From: Desulfovibrio aminophilus DSM 12254
GTDB lineage: Bacteria > Desulfobacterota > Desulfovibrionia > Desulfovibrionales > Desulfovibrionaceae
Reading direction: 5' to 3'
DNA: 64,000 nucleotides
NCBI RefSeq assembly: GCF_000422565.1
Contig: NZ_AUMA01000007.1
Span: forward strand, 246,360-310,359
Shown here: piece after piece, positions 18,090-36,829 of the stretch
Position numbering within the stretch: the stretch's first letter is position 1
How the letters are laid out: each line of letters starts with the position of its first letter
The notes under the pieces: generated by a model
Databases searched by the model: none
What the model was told of the DNA's origin: nothing
Seen by the model: only the letters and a program-made list of their open reading frames with translations
Program-made: the position numbers and the translations under genes

Positions 18090-18118
18090 TTGCTTTTTCC
18101 AGGGCAAGGATGTATATC
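18090..18118 (+). promoter_or_regulatory. Promoter of the tRNA-Thr-Tyr-Gly-Thr-tuf operon
   Basis: TTGCTT (18090-18095) and TATATC (18113-18118) are 17 bases apart, with TG directly before the -10. The first tRNA begins 15 bases after the -10, as expected for a stable-RNA promoter. Confidence 0.7.
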
Positions 18119-18132
18119 CCTTCGTTCGCGCG

Positions 18133-18208
18133 GCTGGCGTAGCTCAACTGGCAGAGCAACGGATTTGTAATCCGTAGGTTGCGGGTTCAAGTCCCATCGC
18201 CAGCTCCA
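18133..18208 (+). tRNA. tRNA-Thr (anticodon TGT)
   Basis: Complete cloverleaf: acceptor GCTGGCG/CGCCAGC, D-arm GCTC/GAGC, anticodon arm ACGGA-TTTGTAA-TCCGT, T-arm with GGTTCAAGTCC-like loop, discriminator T and encoded CCA. Confidence 0.97.
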
Positions 18209-18210
18209 GT

Positions 18211-18296
18211 GGTGGGGTTCCCGAGTGGCCAAAGGGAACAGACTGTAAATCTGTCGTCGTATGACTTCGGTGGTTCAAATCCACCCCCCACCACCA
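18211..18296 (+). tRNA. tRNA-Tyr (anticodon GTA)
   Basis: Class II tRNA of 86 bases with a long variable arm. Acceptor GGTGGGG pairs with CCCCACC, the anticodon loop reads CTGTAAA, the T-arm is GGTGG-TTCAAAT-CCACC, and the end is A plus encoded CCA. It begins two bases after the preceding tRNA. Confidence 0.97.
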
Positions 18297-18367
18297 TACG
18301 ATCTTTGGGAAAGTCGCGCTGTAGGAGGCGGGGATCGTCCCCGTCGCTGGACTACGGAAGCGTCAAG

Positions 18368-18444
18368 GCGGGAATAGCTCAATTGGCTAGAGCATCAGCC
18401 TTCCAAGCTGAGGGTTGCGGGTTCGAGTCCCGTTTCCCGCTCCA
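18368..18444 (+). tRNA. tRNA-Gly (anticodon TCC)
   Basis: Acceptor GCGGGAA pairs with TTCCCGC; the anticodon loop is CTTCCAA in a CAGC/GCTG stem; the T-arm is GCGGG-TTCGAGT-CCCGT; CCA is encoded. Confidence 0.97.
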
Positions 18445-18478
18445 GCCGCGCCCTTCCACACGTCACTGCGCGTGCAAG

Positions 18479-18554
<76 letters not shown>

Positions 18555-18612
18555 CAGACATCATAAACACCCGTGGAAACCGAAGAGAACTTTTTAGTCT
18601 AGGGGGTTAGCA

Positions 18613-19806
<1,194 letters not shown>

Positions 19807-19809
19807 ATC

Positions 19810-19959
19810 ATGCGGGTCAACATCCAGCTGCAGTGCACCGAGTGCAAGCGGCGCAATTACGCGACCGAGAAGAACAAGAAGAACACTACCGGCCGCCTGG
19901 AAGTGATGAAGTATTGTCCTTGGGACAAGAAGCACACTCTTCACCGCGAGTCCAAGTAG
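19810..19959 (+). CDS. rpmG: Ribosomal protein bL33
   Basis: A 49-residue 50S protein beginning three bases after the tuf stop ([17 protein letters not shown], then [20 protein letters not shown] and HTLHRESK). The first metal-type pair CTEC is kept, but the second pair is broken to CPWD, so zinc binding is doubtful. It was too short to be obvious from long open frames but is unmistakable from sequence and position. Confidence 0.97.
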   Translation: MRVNIQLQCTECKRRNYATEKNKKNTTGRLEVMKYCPWDKKHTLHRESK

Positions 19960-19971
19960 GTTCCATAACGC

Positions 19972-20048
19972 AGGGCAGTAGCTCTAACGGCTAGAGCGCC
20001 GGTCTCCAAAACCGGATGTTGGGGGTTCGAATCCCTCCTGCCCTGCCA
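19972..20048 (+). tRNA. tRNA-Trp (anticodon CCA)
   Basis: Acceptor AGGGCAG pairs with CTGCCCT, anticodon arm CCGGT-CTCCAAA-ACCGG, T-arm GGGGG-TTCGAAT-CCCTC, discriminator G and encoded CCA. The placement between rpmG and secE is the order often seen in bacteria. Confidence 0.97.
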
Positions 20049-20076
20049 TTCCACTCTGCGACCAGGATGAGGCGAA

Positions 20077-20325
20077 ATGGCCAAAGACAAGACGAAAGAT
20101 TCGGCCGAGCAGACCCCCCAGGCCACCGGCCTGGTCGGCAAACTCGGGGAACTGAAGACGTTCTTCGAGGAGTCCAAGGTCGAGATCAAGAAGGTGGTTT
20201 GGCCTACCCGCAAGGAGACGGTCACCACCTGCATCGCGGTCCTGGTCCTTGTTCTCGTGATGTCGCTGTTCCTGGGAATTGTTGACCTGGGATTCTCCAA
20301 GATCATAGAGGCGATTTTGTCCTAG
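20077..20325 (+). CDS. secE: Preprotein translocase subunit SecE
   Basis: An 82-residue single-span form of SecE, which clamps SecY in the SecYEG channel. A charged N-terminus is followed by the conserved EIKKVVWPTRKETV and one membrane segment at about residues 48-70 (CIAVLVLVLVMSLFLGIV). It is followed by nusG, as in most bacteria. Confidence 0.97.
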   Translation: MAKDKTKDSAEQTPQATGLVGKLGELKTFFEESKVEIKKVVWPTRKETVTTCIAVLVLVLVMSLFLGIVDLGFSKIIEAILS

Positions 20326-20346
20326 TGACCCGAGTGTAGGCATCCG

Positions 20347-20910
20347 ATGAGCGACATTGTCGACAGTGCACAGACAGAGCAGCGTGCTCGCTGGTATATC
20401 GTCCATACGTATTCCGGCTTCGAGCATCGCGTCGAGCAGACCATCCGCGAAATGATGCGGACCGGGCAGGATCACGGCCAAGTCAAGGAAGTGGTCATGC
20501 CCACCGAAAAGGTCGTGGAGATGGTCAAGGGGGAGAAGCGGACCTCCACACGCAAGTTCTACCCCGGCTACGTCATGCTCAAGATGGTGCTGAGCGACGA
20601 ATCCTGGCACCTGATTCAGTCCATCCCCCGCGTCACCGGCTTCGTGGGCGGCAAGAACCGCCCCACGCCCATGCGCGACAGCGAGGCCGAGGCCATCCTG
20701 GCCATGATGGAGACGCGTCAGGAGCAGCCCCGGCCCAAGTTCCACTTCGAACGTGGGGACGAGGTCAGGGTCATCGATGGGCCTTTCGGCGGGTTCAACG
20801 GCGTCGTAGAGGACGTCAACTACGACAAGGGCAAGCTGCGCGTGGCGGTGTCCATCTTCGGTCGCCAGACCCCGGTGGAGCTTGACTTCGTTCAGGTGAC
20901 GAAAGGATAG
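20347..20910 (+). CDS. nusG: Transcription termination/antitermination protein NusG
   Basis: RNA polymerase processivity factor of 187 residues, with the NGN domain ([19 protein letters not shown]) and a C-terminal KOW domain (about 135-187; [21 protein letters not shown]). It also links polymerase to Rho and to the leading ribosome through S10. It lies between secE and rplK. Confidence 0.98.
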   Translation: MSDIVDSAQTEQRARWYIVHTYSGFEHRVEQTIREMMRTGQDHGQVKEVVMPTEKVVEMVKGEKRTSTRKFYPGYVMLKMVLSDESWHLIQSIPRVTGFVGGKNRPTPMRDSEAEAILAMMETRQEQPRPKFHFERGDEVRVIDGPFGGFNGVVEDVNYDKGKLRVAVSIFGRQTPVELDFVQVTKG

Positions 20911-20951
20911 GCGGGCTCCGCTTTCGGCGAGTCCGTTCGAGGTACAATACA

Positions 20952-21377
20952 ATGGCCAAGAAGATTACCGGCAAAATCAAACTGCAGATCCCCGCTGGCG
21001 CCGCCAATCCGTCGCCGCCGGTCGGCCCGGCCCTGGGCCAGCACGGCGTGAACATCATGGAGTTCTGCAAGGCTTTCAATGCCAAGACCCAGGACCAGAA
21101 GGGGATGATCATTCCGGTGATCATCACCGTCTACGCCGACCGTTCCTTCACCTTCATCACCAAGACCCCTCCGGCCTCGGTGCTGCTCCTGAAGGCGGCC
21201 AAGCTGGACAAGGGGTCGGGGACTCCGAACAAGGACAAGGTCGGCAAGGTGACCATGGCTCAGGTGGAGGAGATCGCCAAGCTCAAGCTTCCCGATCTCA
21301 CCGCCAACGATGTCGAGGCCGCCAAGCGCAGCGTCATGGGAACCGCCCGCAGCATGGGCATTGAAGTGATAGCCTAG
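20952..21377 (+). CDS. rplK: Ribosomal protein uL11
   Basis: The 141-residue base of the GTPase-associated stalk, binding 23S rRNA. It begins with [13 protein letters not shown] and has the [20 protein letters not shown] signature (here [11 protein letters not shown]). GAGG stands ahead of the ATG. It forms a pair with rplA. Confidence 0.98.
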   Translation: MAKKITGKIKLQIPAGAANPSPPVGPALGQHGVNIMEFCKAFNAKTQDQKGMIIPVIITVYADRSFTFITKTPPASVLLLKAAKLDKGSGTPNKDKVGKVTMAQVEEIAKLKLPDLTANDVEAAKRSVMGTARSMGIEVIA

Positions 21378-21390
21378 AGGGGACGTTGCC

Positions 21391-22098
21391 ATGGCACAGC
21401 ATGGAAAGAAATATCGCAAGGCCGTCGAGGGCCCGGACCTGACCCAGAAGTATCAGGTCGATGAAGCCCTCAAGATGGCCGTCGGCAAAGCCTTCGCCAA
21501 GTTCGACGAGACCGTGGACGTGGCGATCAACCTGGGAGTCGACCCCAAGTACTCCGATCAGATGGTGCGCGGCGCCGTGAGCCTGCCCAACGGCTTGGGC
21601 AAGACGGTGCGCGTGGCCGCCTTCTGCAAGGGCGATAAGGAAGCCGAGGCCAAGGAGGCCGGAGCCGACGTGGCCGGCGCCGAGGATCTTCTGGAGAAGA
21701 TCAAGGGCGGCTGGCTGGAGTTCGACAAGGCCGTGGCCACCCCGGACATGATGGCCCTGGTGGGTCAGGTGGGCCGGGTGCTCGGCCCCCGCGGACTCAT
21801 GCCCAACGCCAAGACCGGCACTGTGACCTTCGAGATCGGCAAGGCCGTTCGCGAACTCAAGGCTGGCAAGGTGGAATTCAAGGTGGACAAGGCGGGCGTG
21901 CTGCACGCCCCCATCGGCAAGGTGTCCTTCGGTCCCGAGAAGCTCTTGGAGAACCTGAAGGCCCTGCTCGACACCGTCAACCGCCTCAAGCCCTCCAGCG
22001 CGAAGGGCACCTACATGCAGGGGATGGCCGTGGCCACGACCATGGGCCCCGGCGTGAAGGTGGATCCCCTGAGCATCCGTAAGTTCCTGGAGAGCTAG
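21391..22098 (+). CDS. rplA: Ribosomal protein uL1
   Basis: A 235-residue protein of the L1 stalk, which moves E-site tRNA; in many bacteria it also represses its own operon. Signatures are [26 protein letters not shown] and [19 protein letters not shown]. It starts 13 bases after rplK and is followed by the L10 leader. Confidence 0.98.
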   Translation: MAQHGKKYRKAVEGPDLTQKYQVDEALKMAVGKAFAKFDETVDVAINLGVDPKYSDQMVRGAVSLPNGLGKTVRVAAFCKGDKEAEAKEAGADVAGAEDLLEKIKGGWLEFDKAVATPDMMALVGQVGRVLGPRGLMPNAKTGTVTFEIGKAVRELKAGKVEFKVDKAGVLHAPIGKVSFGPEKLLENLKALLDTVNRLKPSSAKGTYMQGMAVATTMGPGVKVDPLSIRKFLES

Positions 22099-22110
22099 TA
22101 AAAACATGGC

Positions 22111-22235
22111 AAACGGCCTCCCGGAACGGTGTTCATGGCACTGCGAAGGGAGGCTCGAATACGCACGGGAAGTTGAGTCGAAGACAGCAGGTGGGTTCGC
22201 CCCTTAATTTCCTGCCGAGACACGCTTTGACCTGC
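22111..22235 (+). promoter_or_regulatory. L10-type ribosomal protein leader RNA
   Basis: The rplA-rplJ spacer carries the hallmarks of the L10 leader, to which L10-(L12)4 binds to repress translation of rplJL. A stem GCCTCCC/GGGAGGC lies at 22116-22122/22148-22154. Then comes the conserved GAAGACAGCAGGTGG strand, and the closing CCTTAATTTCCTGCCGAGAC, whose CCTGC pairs with GCAGG. The match to the family is by recall of its consensus; a covariance search would settle it. Confidence 0.85.
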
Positions 22236-22263
22236 TTTCCGGGCCCAACGACGAGGAGTGTTG

Positions 22264-22788
22264 ATGAACAGGCAAGAAAAAGCCCAGATCATTGAGTCCC
22301 TTCGTGAGAAGGCTGGTCGGGCAAGCATTGCCGTCGTCACCGACTTCAAGGGCATGACCGTGGAGGAGGTCACCAACCTCCGCGTGAAGCTCCGCGATGC
22401 CGGCGTCGATTACCAAGTCGTCAAGAACACCCTGGCCCGGTTGGCTCTCAAGGACACGTCCCATGTTGTCCTTGAGCAGTACTTCAAGGAAAACTGCGCC
22501 ATCGCCCTGGGGTATGAAGACCCTGTGGCCATGGCCAAGGCCCTGTCCGAATTCGCCAAGACGAGCAAGATGTTCGATCTGCGTTTCGGCAGCCTTGAAG
22601 GAAAGTTTCTTGACGCGGACGGCGTAAAAGAGCTTGCCAAGCTTCCGAGCAAGCCCGAACTGTTGGCGCGGGTCCTCGGCACCATGAATGCCGTTCCCAC
22701 CAACTTCGTGGGCCTGTTCGCGAACCTGCTGCGGAATTGCCTCTATGCCTTGAACGCCATCAAGGACAAGAAGGAAGCCGCTGCCTAA
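22264..22788 (+). CDS. rplJ: Ribosomal protein uL10
   Basis: Stalk protein that anchors L7/L12 dimers to the ribosome. The ATG at 22264, five bases after GAGGAG, gives 174 residues; the frame also offers GTG and TTG two codons upstream, but the spacing supports ATG. It begins [16 protein letters not shown] and contains [17 protein letters not shown] and [13 protein letters not shown]. It lies under the L10 leader and is followed by rplL. Confidence 0.98.
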   Translation: MNRQEKAQIIESLREKAGRASIAVVTDFKGMTVEEVTNLRVKLRDAGVDYQVVKNTLARLALKDTSHVVLEQYFKENCAIALGYEDPVAMAKALSEFAKTSKMFDLRFGSLEGKFLDADGVKELAKLPSKPELLARVLGTMNAVPTNFVGLFANLLRNCLYALNAIKDKKEAAA

Positions 22789-22833
22789 CACCGCCGCGAG
22801 TAAGCGGAATCAATTTCCCAGGAGGATGAGATC

Positions 22834-23217
22834 ATGTCCGTGACCAAAGAACAGGTTGTTGAATTCATTGCCAACATGACTGTGCTTGAGCTCTCCGAGT
22901 TCATCAAGGAGCTCGAGGAGAAGTTCGGCGTTTCCGCCGCCGCCCCGGTGGCCGCCTTCGCCGCCGCTCCGGCTGCCGCCGCTCCGGCCGAGGCCGCCGA
23001 GGAGAAGACCGAGTTCGACGTCATCCTGGCCGCCGCCGGCGACAACAAGATCGGCGTCATCAAGGTCGTGCGCGCCCTCACGGGCCTGGGCCTGAAGGAA
23101 GCCAAGGCCGTGGTCGACGAGGCCCCGAAGCCGGTCAAGGAAGCGGTTTCCAAGGCCGAGGCCGACGAGGCCAAGAAGCAGCTTGAGGAGGCCGGCGCTA
23201 AGGTTGAAATTAAGTAA
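22834..23217 (+). CDS. rplL: Ribosomal protein bL12 (L7/L12)
   Basis: The 127-residue acidic stalk protein that recruits translational GTPases. It has an N-terminal dimerisation helix ([16 protein letters not shown]), an alanine/proline-rich hinge at about residues 36-55, and the C-terminal domain ([35 protein letters not shown]). A strong AGGAGG lies before the ATG. It is followed by a structured 328-base spacer before rpoB. Confidence 0.98.
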   Translation: MSVTKEQVVEFIANMTVLELSEFIKELEEKFGVSAAAPVAAFAAAPAAAAPAEAAEEKTEFDVILAAAGDNKIGVIKVVRALTGLGLKEAKAVVDEAPKPVKEAVSKAEADEAKKQLEEAGAKVEIK

Positions 23218-23545
23218 TAATTTCAGCCCGTCAAGTTCGAAAGGAACATGGGGCGCAATCCCCGGTGTGGGATTGCGCCCTCTGTGCCATTTTGCGTTTT
23301 CCGCTCATTGACGTCTTGCGATGCGTTTTCGCGAATCCCCTGGCGATGCGGCTCCGCCAGGCGGAACGCCCGCTTCGGCGGGCCCCCCGGGCCGCGAGAA
23401 CCGGCAACCGGTACGGGCGCAGCCCGACCGCGACGCGTAAAGCCCGCGCCAGAAGTCTTTGATCCGGCCGCCGAGGGCCAGGGCCCAAGGGCCCGAATCC
23501 AGGTTTTCCACACACCTATAACCTTCTCAGAACGATGAGGGTACA
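23218..23545 (+). promoter_or_regulatory. Structured rplL-rpoB spacer with possible attenuator
   Basis: This is the only gene-free stretch over 300 bases. It holds a perfect 12-bp hairpin, GGGCGCAATCCC/GGGATTGCGCCC (23251-23262/23269-23280), followed by a T-rich but interrupted tail. A CCTGGCG/CGCCAGG stem follows (23339-23361), then GCCCGC-TTCG-GCGGGC with a UUCG tetraloop (23368-23383), and a GGGCCCAAGGGCCC palindrome near 23480. In E. coli the same spacer has a partial terminator and an RNase III site that lower rpoBC relative to L12. A similar role here is inference. I see no convincing promoter. Confidence 0.55.
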
Positions 23546-27655
<4,110 letters not shown>

Positions 27656-27676
27656 GACGCGCAACGGGCGGGCGGA

Positions 27677-27698
27677 ACCCGGCCCTCCGGGGCCGGGT
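27677..27698 (+). other. GC-rich hairpin between rpoB and rpoC
   Basis: ACCCGGCCC (27677-27685) pairs perfectly with GGGCCGGGT (27690-27698) around a TCCG loop. No T-run follows, so it is unlikely to end transcription; it may protect or punctuate the message between the two subunit genes. Confidence 0.7.
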
Positions 27699-27732
27699 GC
27701 TTTGAGCAACATATTACAGACGAGGGAATTCC

Positions 27733-31893
<4,161 letters not shown>

Positions 31894-31902
31894 CGGATAC
31901 GC

Positions 31903-31935
31903 CGGAGGGGCGGGCTTCAACCCGCTCCTCCGTTT
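31903..31935 (+). terminator. Intrinsic terminator after rpoC
   Basis: CGGAGGGGCGGG (31903-31914) pairs with CCCGCTCCTCCG (31921-31932), with one G-U wobble and a six-base loop, followed by TTT and a second T-run at 31941-31945. It separates rpoBC from the str operon promoter. Confidence 0.8.
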
Positions 31936-32009
31936 CGCGGTTTTTCAGCGCGGGCGGGGGTGGTCCCCGGCTCCGCGAGCGGGCCCCGAGGCAAGACGGG
32001 AACAAGCCC

Positions 32010-32038
32010 TTGACAAGGGGGGGGGATGGAGCTACATT
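32010..32038 (+). promoter_or_regulatory. Promoter of the str operon (rpsL-rpsG-fusA)
   Basis: A perfect TTGACA (32010-32015) and TACATT (32033-32038) are 17 bases apart. The spacer contains a run of nine G (32017-32025). The leader to rpsL is about 35 bases. Confidence 0.8.
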
Positions 32039-32080
32039 CCCGCCTCTTTGCAGGTTACTTTATCATTTTGTGGAGGATGC

Positions 32081-32452
32081 ATGCCCACCATCAATCAGTT
32101 GATTCGCAAGGAGCGCAAGCAGGTTCTCAAGCGCAAGAAGACGCCTGCGCTGCTTGAGTGTCCTCAGCGCCGCGGCGTGTGCACCCGCGTGTACACGACC
32201 ACGCCCAAAAAGCCGAACTCGGCCTTGCGCAAGGTCGCCCGTGTGCGCCTGACCAACGGTATCGAGGTCACGGCCTATATTCCGGGTGAAGGCCACAACC
32301 TTCAGGAGCACTCCGTGGTCCTCATTCGCGGTGGCCGCGTCAAGGACTTGCCCGGTGTGCGTTACCACATCGTGCGCGGCACGCTGGACACGGCCGGGGT
32401 GGCGGATCGCCGCCAGGGCCGTTCCAAGTACGGCGCGAAGCGCCCGAAGTAG
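32081..32452 (+). CDS. rpsL: Ribosomal protein uS12
   Basis: Decoding-centre protein of the 30S subunit, 123 residues from the ATG at 32081 (GGAGG seven bases before). It begins [14 protein letters not shown] and keeps [13 protein letters not shown] and the [28 protein letters not shown] block. The lysines where streptomycin-resistance changes occur (TPKKPNS and the K of GGRVKDLPG) are wild type. It is the first gene of the str operon. Confidence 0.99.
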   Translation: MPTINQLIRKERKQVLKRKKTPALLECPQRRGVCTRVYTTTPKKPNSALRKVARVRLTNGIEVTAYIPGEGHNLQEHSVVLIRGGRVKDLPGVRYHIVRGTLDTAGVADRRQGRSKYGAKRPK

Positions 32453-32544
32453 CTTTTTGTTTTTTCACGCCCGGGGAGCGACGACAAAGTAGGGGAGGGG
32501 CCCCGAAATAATGTCCCCCCGGCCAATATTCAAGGAGCACTGTA

Positions 32545-33015
32545 ATGCCCCGTAAGGGTTCCGTGGCCAAGCGCCACGTCCTTCCTGATCCTGTCTACGG
32601 CAGTCGTCTCGCCGCCAAGTTCATCAACCGCCTCATGCTCCAGGGCAAGAAGAGCACGGCGGAGCGCATTTTCTACCAGGCTCTGGACAACCTCGGCGAA
32701 AAGGCCAACGAGGACGCCCTCAAGGCTTTCGAGAAGGCCGTGGACAACGTGAAGCCGTACGTTGAGGTCAAGTCCCGCCGTGTGGGCGGCGCCACCTATC
32801 AGGTGCCCGTCGAAGTCCGTCCCGACCGTCAGATCGCCCTGGCCATCCGTTGGCTCATCAACTACTCCCGGGGGCGCGGCGAGAAGGGCATGGTCGCCCG
32901 TCTTTCCGGTGAACTGATCGACGCCTTCAACAACCGTGGCGGCGCCGTGAAAAAGCGCGAAGACGTCCACAAGATGGCCGAGGCCAACAAAGCCTTCGCC
33001 CACTACCGCTGGTAG
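32545..33015 (+). CDS. rpsG: Ribosomal protein uS7
   Basis: The 156-residue 30S head protein that starts assembly of the head by binding 16S rRNA. It starts [16 protein letters not shown] and keeps [20 protein letters not shown] and [19 protein letters not shown]. It lies 92 bases after rpsL; the spacer holds T-rich and G-rich runs but no clear signal. Confidence 0.99.
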   Translation: MPRKGSVAKRHVLPDPVYGSRLAAKFINRLMLQGKKSTAERIFYQALDNLGEKANEDALKAFEKAVDNVKPYVEVKSRRVGGATYQVPVEVRPDRQIALAIRWLINYSRGRGEKGMVARLSGELIDAFNNRGGAVKKREDVHKMAEANKAFAHYRW

Positions 33016-33030
33016 TATTCGAGGTTCACC

Positions 33031-35103
33031 GTGCCCAGACAGGTTCAACGCGACAAGCAACGCAACATCGGCATCATGGCGCACATTGATGCCGGCAAGA
33101 CCACCACGACCGAGCGCATCCTGTTCTACACCGGGGTGTCGCACAAGATCGGCGAGGTCCATGACGGCGCGGCCACCATGGACTGGATGGTTCAGGAGCA
33201 GGAACGCGGCATCACCATCACTTCCGCCGCCACCACGTGCTTCTGGAAAGACTACCGCATCAACATCATCGACACCCCCGGCCACGTCGACTTCACCATG
33301 GAGGTGGAGCGCTCCCTGCGTGTCCTGGACGGCGCGGTGGCCGTGTTCGACGCCGTTTCCGGCGTGCAGCCGCAGTCCGAGACGGTCTGGCGTCAGGCCG
33401 ATCGCTACCGTGTGCCGCGCATGGCCTTCGTGAACAAGATGGACCGCGTGGGCGCGGATTTCTATCGCTGCCTGGACATGATCAAGGATCGGCTGGGCGC
33501 CAAGCCCGTGGCCCTGCAACTGCCGATCGGCAGTGAGGACAACTTCGTCGGCGTGGTGGACCTGCTCTCAGGGAAGACCATCATCTACGACAAGCCGGAG
33601 AGCCTGGGCATGGAGTTCACCGTCACGGACGTGCCGGCGGACATGAAGGCCCAGTACGACAAATACCGCCAGGAGCTGATCGACGCGGTGGCCGAGGAGG
33701 ACGAGGCCCTGCTGGAGAAGTACCTGGGCGGCGAGGAACTCACGCCTGAAGACATCAAGCTCGGTGTGCGCAAGGCCACCGTCGGCCTGAAGATCTGCCC
33801 GGTGGTCTGCGGCACGGCCTTCCGCAACAAGGGGGTCCAGCCCCTGCTGGATGCCGTGGTGGACTATCTGCCGTCCCCCCTGGACGTGGAGGTCATGACC
33901 GGCACCCATGCCGACACCGGTGCGGAGATCCAGTGTCCCTGCGAGGACGACAAGCCTCTGGCGGCCCTGGCCTTCAAGCTCATGACCGACCCCTTCGTCG
34001 GCCACCTGACCTTCCTGCGCCTTTATTCCGGCCGCATCGAATCAGGCGCCACCGTGGTCAACTCGGGCTCCGGCAAGAAGGAGCGCATCGGCCGCCTGCT
34101 GAAGATGCACGCCAACAAGCGTGAGGAAATCAAGGAGGCCTACGCGGGCGACATCGTCGCCGCCGTGGGCCTGAAGACCGTCTCCACCGGCGACACCCTG
34201 GCCGACCTGAAGCTGCCGGTCATGCTGGAGTCCCTGGATATCCCCGAGCCGGTCATCGAAGTGGCCATCGAGCCCAAGACCAAGGCCGACCGCGATCTGC
34301 TCTCCCAGAGTCTGGCCAAGCTGACCAAGGAGGATCCCTCCTTCCGGGTCAAAGGCGACGAGGAGACCGGACAGACGCTCATCGCCGGAATGGGTGAGCT
34401 GCACCTTGAGATCATCGTCGACCGCCTGCTGCGCGAGTTCAACGTGAACGCCAATGTGGGTGCGCCCCGCGTGGCCTACCGCGAAACCATCACCAAGCCG
34501 GTGAAGGTGGATGTGCGGCACGTCAAGCAGACCGGCGGCCGCGGCCAGTACGCCCACGTGGTGCTGGAAGTGGAGCCCAAGAGCGACGGCGGTTACGAGT
34601 TCGTGGATGAGATCAAGGGCGGCATCATTCCCAAGGAATACATTCCCCCGGTCGACCGCGGCATCCAGGATGCCCTGAAGAACGGCGTATTCGCCGGTTT
34701 CCCCCTGGTCGACGTGCGGGTCAAGCTGGTCTTCGGCTCCTTCCACGATGTTGACTCCAGCGAGCAGGCCTTCTACGTCTGCGGCTCCATGGCCATCAAG
34801 GAGGCCTGTCAGAAGGCGTCCCCGGTGCTCCTGGAACCGATCATGGCGGTGGAGGTCGTGACGCCCGAGGAATACCTTGGTGACGTCATGGGTGACCTGA
34901 ACGGCCGCCGCGGTCGCGTGAACAACCTGGAAGCCCGGGCCAACGCCCAGGTCGTCAGCGTCAACGTACCGTTGTCGACCATGTTCGGCTACGCCACGGA
35001 CCTGCGGTCCAAGACCCAGGGCCGGGCCACCTTCACCATGCAGTTCGACCACTACGAGCAGGTGCCCGCGAGCATCGCCGAAGAGGTCATCAAGAAGAAG
35101 TGA
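33031..35103 (+). CDS. fusA: Elongation factor G
   Basis: Translocase GTPase of 690 residues. The GTG start is preceded by GAGG. G-motifs are [37 protein letters not shown] and [10 protein letters not shown]; domain IV contains [20 protein letters not shown] and the tip loop. Unlike the classical str operon, no tuf follows; the next genes are the S10 operon. Confidence 0.99.
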   Translation: MPRQVQRDKQRNIGIMAHIDAGKTTTTERILFYTGVSHKIGEVHDGAATMDWMVQEQERGITITSAATTCFWKDYRINIIDTPGHVDFTMEVERSLRVLDGAVAVFDAVSGVQPQSETVWRQADRYRVPRMAFVNKMDRVGADFYRCLDMIKDRLGAKPVALQLPIGSEDNFVGVVDLLSGKTIIYDKPESLGMEFTVTDVPADMKAQYDKYRQELIDAVAEEDEALLEKYLGGEELTPEDIKLGVRKATVGLKICPVVCGTAFRNKGVQPLLDAVVDYLPSPLDVEVMTGTHADTGAEIQCPCEDDKPLAALAFKLMTDPFVGHLTFLRLYSGRIESGATVVNSGSGKKERIGRLLKMHANKREEIKEAYAGDIVAAVGLKTVSTGDTLADLKLPVMLESLDIPEPVIEVAIEPKTKADRDLLSQSLAKLTKEDPSFRVKGDEETGQTLIAGMGELHLEIIVDRLLREFNVNANVGAPRVAYRETITKPVKVDVRHVKQTGGRGQYAHVVLEVEPKSDGGYEFVDEIKGGIIPKEYIPPVDRGIQDALKNGVFAGFPLVDVRVKLVFGSFHDVDSSEQAFYVCGSMAIKEACQKASPVLLEPIMAVEVVTPEEYLGDVMGDLNGRRGRVNNLEARANAQVVSVNVPLSTMFGYATDLRSKTQGRATFTMQFDHYEQVPASIAEEVIKKK

Positions 35104-35120
35104 CTCTGAAAAGGTTTTCC

Positions 35121-35149
35121 TTGACAGAGTTGGGAGAGTAAGATTAAGC
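35121..35149 (+). promoter_or_regulatory. Putative promoter of the S10 operon
   Basis: A perfect TTGACA lies at 35121-35126, 18 bases after the fusA stop. The -10 is uncertain: TTAAGC at 17 bases is poor, and GATTAA at 15 or TAAGAT at 12 match better but are badly spaced. The 130-base fusA-rpsJ spacer otherwise shows nothing firm. Confidence 0.42.
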
Positions 35150-35233
35150 CCATGAGCCGCTTTTCGCTCAGGGCGAGGGCACTCCGGAACGCGCCGTTGG
35201 ATGCAACGCCGCGAAATCGCTAGGAGATTGTAT

Positions 35234-35551
35234 ATGGCTTCCATGACGAGCGATCGCATCAGAATCAAGCTCAAGGCCTACGACTACCGCATCCTGGACA
35301 AGGCGGTGACTGAAATCGTGGACACCGCCCGCAATACCGGAGCGGCCGTCGCGGGGCCCATTCCGCTGCCCACCGACCGGCACATCACCACGGTGCAGCG
35401 TTCGGTGCATGTGGACAAGAAGTCCCGTGAGCAGTTCGAGATGCGCATCCACAAGCGCCTTCTGGACATCCTGGAGCCCACCCAGCAGACCGTGGATGCG
35501 CTGGGTAAGCTGTCCCTGCCGGCCGGCGTGGACGTCGAAATCAAGTTGTAG
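35234..35551 (+). CDS. rpsJ: Ribosomal protein uS10
   Basis: The 30S protein that also binds NusB and NusG. The ATG at 35234 follows AGGAG by seven bases and gives 105 residues; a second ATG at 35243 is possible. It contains [19 protein letters not shown] and [20 protein letters not shown]. It is the first gene of the S10 operon. Confidence 0.98.
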   Translation: MASMTSDRIRIKLKAYDYRILDKAVTEIVDTARNTGAAVAGPIPLPTDRHITTVQRSVHVDKKSREQFEMRIHKRLLDILEPTQQTVDALGKLSLPAGVDVEIKL

Positions 35552-35562
35552 GAGACACCGCC

Positions 35563-36195
35563 ATGGCCAAGACGCTTGGAATACTCGGGCGTAAGGTTGG
35601 CATGACCCGGATCTTCGGCAACGACGGCAGCGTCGTTCCCGTGACCGTGATCACCGCCGGGCCTTGCCCGATCACTCAGATCAAAAAGACGGATAAGGAA
35701 GGTTATGAGGCCCTTCAGGTGGCCTACGGCACGCAGCCGGAGCGCCGCGTGAACAAGCCGACCAAGGGCCATCAGGCCAAGGCCGGCAAGGGTTTCTTCC
35801 GCCACCAGCGCGAGTTTCCCCTGGACAGCGTGGACGGCTACGAAGTCGGCCAGGAGCTGACCGTGGACATCTTCAAGCCCGGCGAGAAGGTCAAGGTCAC
35901 CGGCCGTTCTCGCGGTAAGGGCTTTCAGGGCGTCATGAAGCGCCACAACTTCGCGGGCAAGCCCGCGTCGCACGGCGTGGAAAAGGTGCACCGGTCGCCC
36001 GGATCCATCGGCTCCAACACCGAGCCGAGCCGTGTCTTCAAGGGGAAGCGCATGGGCGGCCACATGGGCGATCGGCGTGTGACCATTCTCAACGTCGAGA
36101 TCGTGGACGTCCGCCCGGATGACAATCTCATCCTGGTCAAGGGCCAGGTTCCCGGGGCCGCCAACGGCCTGGTGATGATCCGCAAGAGCAGCTAG
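35563..36195 (+). CDS. rplC: Ribosomal protein uL3
   Basis: A 210-residue 50S protein near the peptidyl transferase centre. It begins [16 protein letters not shown] and has the extension [17 protein letters not shown] and [14 protein letters not shown]. It starts 11 bases after rpsJ. Confidence 0.99.
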   Translation: MAKTLGILGRKVGMTRIFGNDGSVVPVTVITAGPCPITQIKKTDKEGYEALQVAYGTQPERRVNKPTKGHQAKAGKGFFRHQREFPLDSVDGYEVGQELTVDIFKPGEKVKVTGRSRGKGFQGVMKRHNFAGKPASHGVEKVHRSPGSIGSNTEPSRVFKGKRMGGHMGDRRVTILNVEIVDVRPDDNLILVKGQVPGAANGLVMIRKSS

Positions 36196-36206
36196 AGGGG
36201 ACGACC

Positions 36207-36827
36207 ATGGCTACCGTGAGCATATTCGATCAGAACAAAAAGGAAGTGGGCAGCATCGAGCTGGCCCCGGAGATCTTCGAGGTCGAGATTCGGCCCGAGA
36301 TTTTGCACCTCGTGGTTCGCGCCCATCTGGCCGCCAAGCGCGCCGGCACCCATGCCGCCAAGGCCCGCGGCCAGGTCAGCGGCGGCGGCAAGAAGCCCTG
36401 GCGCCAGAAAGGCACTGGCCGCGCTCGCGCCGGAACCATTCGTTCGCCCCTTTGGCGAGGCGGCGCCGTTCTCTTTGGCCCCCAGCCGCGCAGCTACGCG
36501 TTCAAGGTGAACAAGAAGATCCGCAGTTTGGCCCTGCGCATGGCTCTGACTTCGCGACTCTCCGGTGACAACCTGATGGTGGTCAACTCCATCGATCTGC
36601 CTGAGGTAAAGACCAAGGGCTTCGTTCAGGTCGCCAAGAGCCTGGGACTGGAAAAAGCCTTGATTGTTTCCAAGGATCCTGCTAACACTCTCGTTCTTTC
36701 GGCCAGGAATATCCCTGGCATTAAGGTGCTTGAGGCCGACAAACTCAATGTTTACGACGTGTTGTACTACCCGAAGCTGGTTTTGCTCGAGAGTGCGGCG
36801 CGCGAGGTCCAGGAGAGGTTGAAGTAG
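36207..36827 (+). CDS. rplD: Ribosomal protein uL4
   Basis: A 206-residue 50S protein lining the exit tunnel; in E. coli it represses the S10 operon. The tunnel loop reads [20 protein letters not shown], with [20 protein letters not shown] after it, intact compared with macrolide-resistant variants. The family's E. coli S10 leader cannot be recognised upstream of rpsJ. Confidence 0.99.
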   Translation: MATVSIFDQNKKEVGSIELAPEIFEVEIRPEILHLVVRAHLAAKRAGTHAAKARGQVSGGGKKPWRQKGTGRARAGTIRSPLWRGGAVLFGPQPRSYAFKVNKKIRSLALRMALTSRLSGDNLMVVNSIDLPEVKTKGFVQVAKSLGLEKALIVSKDPANTLVLSARNIPGIKVLEADKLNVYDVLYYPKLVLLESAAREVQERLK

Positions 36828-36829
36828 CC

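Noticed and set aside
23500..23545. TATAAC before rpoB as a -10 box
   Set aside because: No acceptable -35 lies 16-18 bases upstream; the sequence there is CGAATC-like.
32453..32544. T-rich run after rpsL as a terminator
   Set aside because: The T runs are not preceded by a convincing stem, and rpsG and fusA must be expressed from the same operon.
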